Below, piece by piece: positions 1 through 4,862 of a stretch of DNA of 6,961 bases (position 1 is the first letter of the stretch; every line of letters starts with the position of its first letter). Origin of the DNA: an uncultured delta proteobacterium (GTDB lineage: Bacteria; Myxococcota_A; Polyangia; Polyangiales; Polyangiaceae); contig CAITLX010000774.1 of assembly GCA_903893335.1 (NCBI GenBank), positions 1 to 6,961 on the forward strand. Reading direction: 5' to 3'. Below the pieces are notes generated by a model, which did no database searches, had not been told where the DNA came from, and saw only the letters and a program-made list of their open reading frames with translations. Both the position numbers and the translations under genes were made by a program.

Positions 1-533
1 CGCCGGCGCCCGACGCTGCGACGGCGACCGGCCCCGGGGTCGCTGCGTCGCCCTCGCCCGCCCCCCGCGCCCCCTCCGAGCCCGCCGCGCCCACCCAGCG
101 CCCGCCCGCGGGCGAGGCGCAGGCCCCGGTCATCCCGTCCCCGTCCAAGGCGCCGACCATCGTCGTCCCCGCGCCGGCAGAGGAGCCCCCCGCCGCCATC
201 CCCGAGCCGGTCGGTGGCCGCGCGCCGCGCATGGTCGCGCTCACCCTGCTCGACGGCACGACGCTGCGCCTCCCGGCCGCGCGCCGCCGCCGCGCGGTCG
301 CGTCGCTCGCGCGCCCGCACGAGCCCTCCGCGCCTGTGCCCGACGGCGAGCACGATCAACTCACCGCGCGCGACCTCGTCGCCGCGCTGCGCGCCGCGAG
401 CCAGGGCGCCGACGCGAGCGAGGTGCTCGACGACGTCCGCTGGGAGCGCCTCTTCGCCGCGCTGCTCAGCGTGCTGCTGCGCAAGCACCTCATCGCCGAC
501 TGGGAGTTCGTCGAGGAGATGCGGAAGCGCTGA
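1..533 (+). CDS. Hypothetical protein, 3' end only, Pro/Ala-rich linker and helical C-terminus
   Basis: The frame is open from base 3 to a TGA at 531-533, giving the last 176 residues of a protein that starts left of the window. About the first 75 residues are almost all Pro, Ala, Ser, Glu and Gly, which looks like a disordered linker. An ATG at 231 is in frame, but the coding pattern continues upstream, so it is not a convincing start. After the linker come a short hydrophobic stretch (VALTLLDGTTLRLP), an Arg-rich patch, and a C-terminal block of about 55 residues that looks helical (LVAALRAAS, then LFAALLSVLLRKHLIADWEF). The tail loosely resembles the small helical domains at the ends of secretion or pilus accessory proteins, but I cannot name a family. 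Frame choice rests on consistent G/C third positions. The 3' end carries a tandem duplication. Confidence 0.7.
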   Translation, partial: PAPDAATATGPGVAASPSPAPRAPSEPAAPTQRPPAGEAQAPVIPSPSKAPTIVVPAPAEEPPAAIPEPVGGRAPRMVALTLLDGTTLRLPAARRRRAVASLARPHEPSAPVPDGEHDQLTARDLVAALRAASQGADASEVLDDVRWERLFAALLSVLLRKHLIADWEFVEEMRKR

Positions 534-575
534 GGCTAGGTCTCGGCCGAGATGCGCAAGCGCTGAGGCTCGGTC
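516..575. repeat. 27-bp direct repeat covering the stop codon of the upstream gene
   Basis: Bases 516-542 and 549-575 match over 27 bp with two differences (524/557 and 538/571). The offset is 33 bp, exactly eleven codons, so both copies read Glu-Met-Arg-Lys-Arg-stop in the same frame. The junction holds a 12-bp perfect palindrome, TCTCGGCCGAGA (541-552). A second in-frame stop (TAG, 537-539) lies two codons after the first TGA, so readthrough would not reach the second copy. Confidence 0.8.
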
Positions 576-580
576 GAAAG

Positions 581-1741
581 CTACCGCACCGCGCCCGACG
601 CGCGCAGAGCGGCGATGCGCGCCTCGTCGAGGCCCGCGTCGCGCAGGATGGCGTCGGTGTCGCGGCCCGGCTCGGGCGCCGGGGTGAGCTCCGCGTCGCG
701 GGGCGTCACGGGCGTACGTAGCTGGCGTCCGCCGCCGACCCCGCCGGGCACGTCGACGAACACGCCGCGCGCCACGAGGTGCGCGTCGGCCTCGAGCTCG
801 TCGGGGCGCAGCACCGGCTCGAGGCAGCAGTCGTGCTCGCGCGCGAACGCCTCCCACTCGTCGCGCGTGCGCGACGCGAAGATGCCCGCGAGCCGGGCCT
901 GCAGCGCCGCCTGGTGCGGACCTGGCGCGAGCGCCGACATCTCGGGTTCGAGCCCCACCGCGACGCAGAACGTCGTCCAGAACTTCGGCTCGAGCGCGCC
1001 GAGCGCCACCGACCCGCCGTCGCTCGTGGCGTAGGCCCGGTAGGGCGCGATGCCGCCGGTGAGGATGTCGTCGCCGCGAGCCGGCACCACCCCGCCGAGG
1101 AGGTTGCCCAGCCCATGCGACGCGAACGCCATCGCCGACTCGGCCAGCGACACGTCGAGCACGGCCCCCTCGCCCGTGCGGTCGCGCGCCGCGAGGGCCG
1201 CGAGGATCGCGATGACGGCGAAGAGCCCGCCCCCGACGTCGGCGACCTGGAAGCCGGGCACCTGCGGCGGCCCGTCGGCCGGCCCGTGCAGCCCGAGCAC
1301 GCCGGCGCGCGCGAGGTAGTCGAGGTCGTGGCCGGCGCGCTGCGCGAGCGGCCCGGTCTGGCCGTAGCCCGAGAGCGCGCACACCACGAGGCGGGGGTTC
1401 TTCGCGCGCAGCACGTCGTGGCCGAGGCCGAGCCGCGCGAGCACGCCGGGCCGGAACTGCTCGAACAGCACGTCGTAGCGAGCCACGAGGTCGAGCACGA
1501 GATCGCGCCCCTCGGGGCGCTTGAGATCGACGACCATCGAGCGCTTGCCGCGGTTGAGCGTCGCGAACGCGCCCGACATGCCCGACGGGCTCGGGGGGAT
1601 GGCGCGCAGGTAGTCGCCGACGCCCGGGTCCTCGACCCGGTCGACGGTGGCGCCGAGATCGGCGAGCACCATCGTCGCGAACGGCCCCGGGATGAGGCGC
1701 GAGAGATCGAGCACACGCAGGCCTTCGAGCGGACGCGTCAT
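581..1741 (-). CDS. CaiB/BaiF-family protein, probable alpha-methylacyl-CoA racemase
   Basis: The product has 386 residues, about the usual size for one CaiB/BaiF (class III) subunit. Family marks in order are GPFATMVLADLGA near the N-terminus, NRGKRSMVVDLK (residues 63-74), FRPGV (96-100) and SGYGQTGP (124-131). Characterised alpha-methylacyl-CoA racemase from Mycobacterium tuberculosis uses His126, Asp156 and Glu241. Here they appear at matching spacing as His138 (GHD), Asp168 (VADVGGG) and Glu251 (ALEPKFW). This favours a racemase converting (R)- to (S)-2-methylacyl-CoA over a CoA-transferase, where Asp is the acyl-carrying residue. Substrate choice cannot be read from sequence, so a CoA-transferase of the same fold remains possible. 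Start is the ATG at 1741; a GTG two codons upstream overlaps the ribosome binding site. It lies downstream of the SCP-2 gene on the same strand, with a terminator between them, and converges on the partial gene at the left. No signal peptide is seen. Confidence 0.88.
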   Translation of the reverse strand: MTRPLEGLRVLDLSRLIPGPFATMVLADLGATVDRVEDPGVGDYLRAIPPSPSGMSGAFATLNRGKRSMVVDLKRPEGRDLVLDLVARYDVLFEQFRPGVLARLGLGHDVLRAKNPRLVVCALSGYGQTGPLAQRAGHDLDYLARAGVLGLHGPADGPPQVPGFQVADVGGGLFAVIAILAALAARDRTGEGAVLDVSLAESAMAFASHGLGNLLGGVVPARGDDILTGGIAPYRAYATSDGGSVALGALEPKFWTTFCVAVGLEPEMSALAPGPHQAALQARLAGIFASRTRDEWEAFAREHDCCLEPVLRPDELEADAHLVARGVFVDVPGGVGGGRQLRTPVTPRDAELTPAPEPGRDTDAILRDAGLDEARIAALRASGAVR

Positions 1742-1746
1742 GGGCA

Positions 1747-1751
1747 CCTCC
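1747..1751 (-). promoter_or_regulatory. Ribosome binding site that fixes the racemase start
   Basis: On the minus strand GGAGG is followed by TGCCC and then ATG at 1741, a five-base spacing. The alternative GTG start (1747-1745) uses the last base of this GGAGG and so cannot be initiated from it. The site begins only nine bases after the T-run of the terminator upstream. Confidence 0.8.
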
Positions 1752-1759
1752 AGATGGCG

Positions 1760-1791
1760 AAAAGCCCCCTCTGCCAGCGGGCAAAGGGGGC
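1760..1791 (-). terminator. Intrinsic terminator after the SCP-2 gene, directly before the racemase
   Basis: The outer stem is seven base pairs (1785-1791 with 1764-1770, GCCCCCT/AGGGGGC), then one mismatch, then a four-base-pair inner stem (1780-1783 with 1772-1775) and a four-base loop. On the minus strand the stem is followed by TTTT (1763-1760). The orientation fits termination of SCP-2 transcripts. The T-run is short, so some readthrough into the racemase gene is plausible. Confidence 0.78.
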
Positions 1792-1803
1792 CTCTCGTCG
1801 GGT

Positions 1804-1823
1804 CGCGCCGCGCGAGCGGCGCG
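1804..1823 (-). other. GC-rich hairpin just after the SCP-2 stop, without T-run
   Basis: An eight-base-pair perfect stem (1816-1823 with 1804-1811) closes on a four-base loop and begins nine bases after the SCP-2 stop. No T-run follows, so it is not itself a standard intrinsic terminator; it may protect the transcript 3' end. Nineteen of its bases match the hairpin at 3080-3098 with one difference, which lies in the loop. Confidence 0.6.
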
Positions 1824-1832
1824 CGTCGCGGA

Positions 1833-2162
1833 TCAGAGCGCGAAGAGCTTGTTGAGCTTCATCGCGAGCATCTGGTTGCCCTGGACCTTCAGCTTGCCCG
1901 CGAAGAACAGCTGCATGCCGTTGGCCTGCGGGTTCTCCTGGAGCTTCTGGAAGTCGGGCTCGGCGATGGTGATGGTGCAGTCCGCGCCGGCCTTCTCGCC
2001 CGCCTCACAGGAGGGGCCGGTCGCCGACACGTCGATGAACCACGAGCCGGCGCCCGTGATGTTGAGCTGGTACTTCGCGCCGATCGCCTTCGCCTCTTCG
2101 GGCTTCGCGACCATGGCGGCAGGCAGCACTTCATTGAACAGCTTCGTGATGTCGACAGCCAT
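1833..2162 (-). CDS. SCP-2 sterol-binding domain protein
   Basis: The 109-residue product is a single sterol carrier protein 2 (SCP-2) domain with nothing attached, a normal length for the stand-alone form. The family pattern is visible: GAGSW at residues 37-41 before a beta strand, ADCTITIAEPDFQKL at 60-74, and FFAGKLKVQGNQMLAMKL at 86-103, the Gly-Lys-Leu, Gly-Asn and final helix typical of the fold. SCP-2 domains hold lipids such as sterols, fatty acids or fatty acyl-CoAs in a hydrophobic tunnel; the native ligand here is unknown. There is no signal peptide, so it should be cytoplasmic. The start is well supported: GGAGG at 2173-2169 lies six bases before the ATG. A promoter and a probable operator lie directly upstream. 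A hairpin and a terminator follow the stop, so the gene can be transcribed alone; partial readthrough would reach the racemase. Confidence 0.92.
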   Translation of the reverse strand: MAVDITKLFNEVLPAAMVAKPEEAKAIGAKYQLNITGAGSWFIDVSATGPSCEAGEKAGADCTITIAEPDFQKLQENPQANGMQLFFAGKLKVQGNQMLAMKLNKLFAL

Positions 2163-2180
2163 CGTGGGCCTCCGTGCAAA

Positions 2181-2196
2181 CTGAATGGTGATTCAG
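2181..2196. promoter_or_regulatory. Candidate operator: inverted repeat in the SCP-2 leader
   Basis: CTGAAT (2181-2186) and ATTCAG (2191-2196) form a perfect inverted repeat around GGTG. It is an AT-rich island in very GC-rich DNA and lies between the expected transcription start (near 2202) and the ribosome binding site (2173-2169), where a bound repressor would block the promoter. The half-sites resemble the TGAAT...ATTCA type bound by TetR-family fatty-acid regulators such as Bacillus FadR. That comparison is from memory, and no regulator gene is in the window. Confidence 0.5.
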
Positions 2197-2208
2197 AACT
2201 GGGGCGAC

Positions 2209-2237
2209 CTTAAACCGCGCCTTGCCAGCCGCGTCAA
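2209..2237 (-). promoter_or_regulatory. Sigma-70-like promoter of the SCP-2 gene
   Basis: On the minus strand TTGACG (2237-2232) and TTTAAG (2214-2209) are separated by exactly 17 bases. The -35 box matches the consensus at five of six positions and the -10 box at four of six. The start of transcription would be near 2202, leaving a leader of about 40 bases that contains the inverted repeat and the ribosome binding site. Confidence 0.6.
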
Positions 2238-2363
2238 GCGGTCCTCCCGCCGATCGGGGTGGGCCTCGGCGAGTGGCCTCGGCCCTCGCCAGGCGCGGGC
2301 GAGCGGGAGCCAGCCCCCCGCCGCGCTCGAGCGGCCTCGGGGAGGGCGCCCCGGGCGAGGAGA

Positions 2364-2392
2364 TTGACCTGACCCTCCGCAGCGTGTAGGTT
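2364..2392 (+). promoter_or_regulatory. Sigma-70-like promoter of the lipoprotein gene
   Basis: TTGACC (2364-2369) and TAGGTT (2387-2392) are separated by 17 bases. TAGGTT is a weaker match to TATAAT but is a common -10 form in high-GC bacteria. Transcription would start near 2399, about 40 bases before the ATG. It faces away from the SCP-2 promoter; 126 bases separate the two -35 boxes. Confidence 0.55.
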
Positions 2393-2438
2393 CTTCCGCT
2401 CGCGACAAACGACGGTCGCCTCACCCGGAGCTTACCCC

Positions 2439-3074
2439 ATGCGACGAACTGGTTTCCTCGGTCTTTCTCTCGTGACCCTCCTCGTGGGCGCGGCCTGTGC
2501 AATGGGCTGCAGCTCCTCTGACTCGGCGGCCCCCGCGGCCACGGGCGGCACCGGCGGCACGGCCGGCACCGGCGGAACGGGCGGCACCGGCGGCACGGGC
2601 GGTACGGGCGGCAGCGATGCCTCGACCGACGCGACCGGCGACGGCAGCACCACCGTCACCTGCGGCACCAACACCTGCGACGGCGCGAAGATCCTCGTCG
2701 TCGACCTGCCCGGCTGCTGCGCCGGCGACGGCAACGCCAACTGCGGCCTCGACGTGACGACGGCGGCGGCGACGCTCCAGTCGTTCGGCGTCAACCTCCC
2801 CCTCACGGGCTGCTACGAGCTCAACCAGCCGGGCGCGGACGACGCGACCTGCGCTGACTACACCGTCAACGTCGCCGGCCAGGACCTCAGCTTCAAGGGC
2901 TGCTGCCGCCCCGTCGGCAAGTGCGGCTACCACGCGTCGCTCGCCATCCCGGGCGTCTCGGACAACGGTCCGGACTTCGGCTGCGTCGACGGCACGCCGG
3001 TCCTCGACGGCGGCACCCTCGCGGACTGCACCCCCGCTGGCGGCGACGCCGGCGCGGACGCCGCCGCGGAGTGA
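2439..3074 (+). CDS. Secreted Cys-rich lipoprotein with Thr-Gly-Gly linker
   Basis: The 211-residue product starts with a lipoprotein signal peptide: MRR, a hydrophobic core (FLGLSLVTLLVGAA), and a lipobox ending in Ala-Met-Gly-Cys24 followed by three Ser. Cys24 is the likely lipidated residue; Cys20 is a less likely alternative. A low-complexity linker of eight Thr-Gly-Gly-type units spans residues 35-58. The following domain has twelve cysteines (75, 80, 93, 94, 102, 125, 138, 155, 156, 162, 182, 197), enough for six disulfides, which fits an extracytoplasmic location. Two segments share a Gly-Cys-Cys...Cys-Gly pattern (92-103 and 154-163). The C-terminal tail is Asp/Ala-rich. I know similar Cys-rich lipoproteins from myxobacterial genomes but none with a clear function, so I assign none. 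GGAG (2427-2430) lies eight bases before the ATG. The gene has its own promoter and terminator and looks monocistronic. Confidence 0.88.
   Translation: MRRTGFLGLSLVTLLVGAACAMGCSSSDSAAPAATGGTGGTAGTGGTGGTGGTGGTGGSDASTDATGDGSTTVTCGTNTCDGAKILVVDLPGCCAGDGNANCGLDVTTAAATLQSFGVNLPLTGCYELNQPGADDATCADYTVNVAGQDLSFKGCCRPVGKCGYHASLAIPGVSDNGPDFGCVDGTPVLDGGTLADCTPAGGDAGADAAAE
2541..2612 (+). repeat. Nine-base tandem repeat coding Thr-Gly-Gly units
   Basis: Eight nine-base units of the type ACS-GGC-GGC encode residues 35-58 of the lipoprotein; the third unit reads Thr-Ala-Gly. Third-position changes differ between units, so the tract is not a fresh perfect expansion. Gain or loss of units would stay in frame and change only the length of the linker between the lipid anchor and the Cys-rich domain. 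Confidence 0.85.
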
Positions 3075-3079
3075 TCGCA

Positions 3080-3098
3080 CGCGCCGCTCACGCGGCGC
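3080..3098 (+). other. GC-rich hairpin just after the lipoprotein stop, without T-run
   Basis: A seven-base-pair perfect stem (3081-3087 with 3092-3098) closes on loop TCAC and begins six bases after the stop codon. No T-run follows. The 19-base sequence CGCGCCGCTCACGCGGCGC matches the hairpin behind the SCP-2 gene except for one loop base. Confidence 0.6.
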
Positions 3099-3112
3099 AC
3101 GCGGTCTGAACG

Positions 3113-3151
3113 ACGCCCTCTCGCCTCACGGCGAGGGGGCGTTCTTCTTTT
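3113..3151 (+). terminator. Strong intrinsic terminator of the lipoprotein gene
   Basis: A 13-base-pair stem (3113-3125 with 3130-3142, one G-T pair at 3119/3136) closes on loop TCAC and is followed by TCTTCTTTT (3143-3151). It lies 38 bases after the stop codon. The stem plus T-rich tail is the textbook arrangement and the clearest terminator in the window. Confidence 0.92.
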
Positions 3152-3193
3152 GTCCCGCAGGGCCGAGGCGAAGCGCGCGACCCCGGGCGCAGA

Positions 3194-3304
3194 CCCCGAT
3201 TGATTCGCGCGGCAGCCAGGCGGCGCCCGCTCGCAGCCCCGGCTTGATTCGCGGGGCAGCCAGGCGGCGCCCTCACCCAGCCCCGGCTTGAAAGCCGGGG
3301 CTGG
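3194..3304. repeat. Intergenic repeat cluster: two 44-bp units and a partial third
   Basis: Unit A (3194-3236) and unit B (3237-3280) share a 28-base block (3201-3228 and 3245-3272) with one mismatch (3210/3254). A third, partial unit at 3281-3304 repeats the first eleven bases of unit B (CCCCGGCTTGA) and then ends as half of a palindrome. Units B and C start with the same CCCCGGCTTGA and both carry GGGGC eleven to twenty-one bases further on, so each can fold. The cluster sits between two convergent genes and is non-coding; it resembles REP-type palindromic repeats, but I cannot tell whether it occurs elsewhere in the genome. Confidence 0.75.
3277..3304. other. Perfect 13-bp-stem palindrome behind accC
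   Basis: Bases 3277-3289 pair perfectly with 3292-3304, leaving only GA at the centre, so the real loop is somewhat larger. It starts 16 bases after the accC stop. No T-run follows on either strand, so it is not a standard intrinsic terminator; it could stop 3' exonucleases or be part of a dispersed repeat. Confidence 0.7.
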
Positions 3305-3320
3305 CGGGAGATCGATCGGG

Positions 3321-4832
<1,512 letters not shown>

Positions 4833-4862
4833 CGACGGGCGGGCGTAGCACGGGCCCAGGGG

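Noticed and set aside
541..552. Palindrome as a terminator for the left-edge gene
   Set aside because: The 12-bp palindrome has no loop bases, giving at most a four-base-pair hairpin, and no T-run follows on either strand.
1742..1747. GTG start two codons upstream of the racemase ATG
   Set aside because: Its G is part of the GGAGG ribosome binding site, so it cannot be the start used with that site.
779..1855. A 358-codon open frame on the plus strand
   Set aside because: It is antisense to the racemase-like gene, which has full family motifs; the translation is a low-complexity shadow.
3194..3304. CRISPR-like repeat array
   Set aside because: There are only two full units plus one partial, the units adjoin without unique spacers, and no cas gene is nearby.
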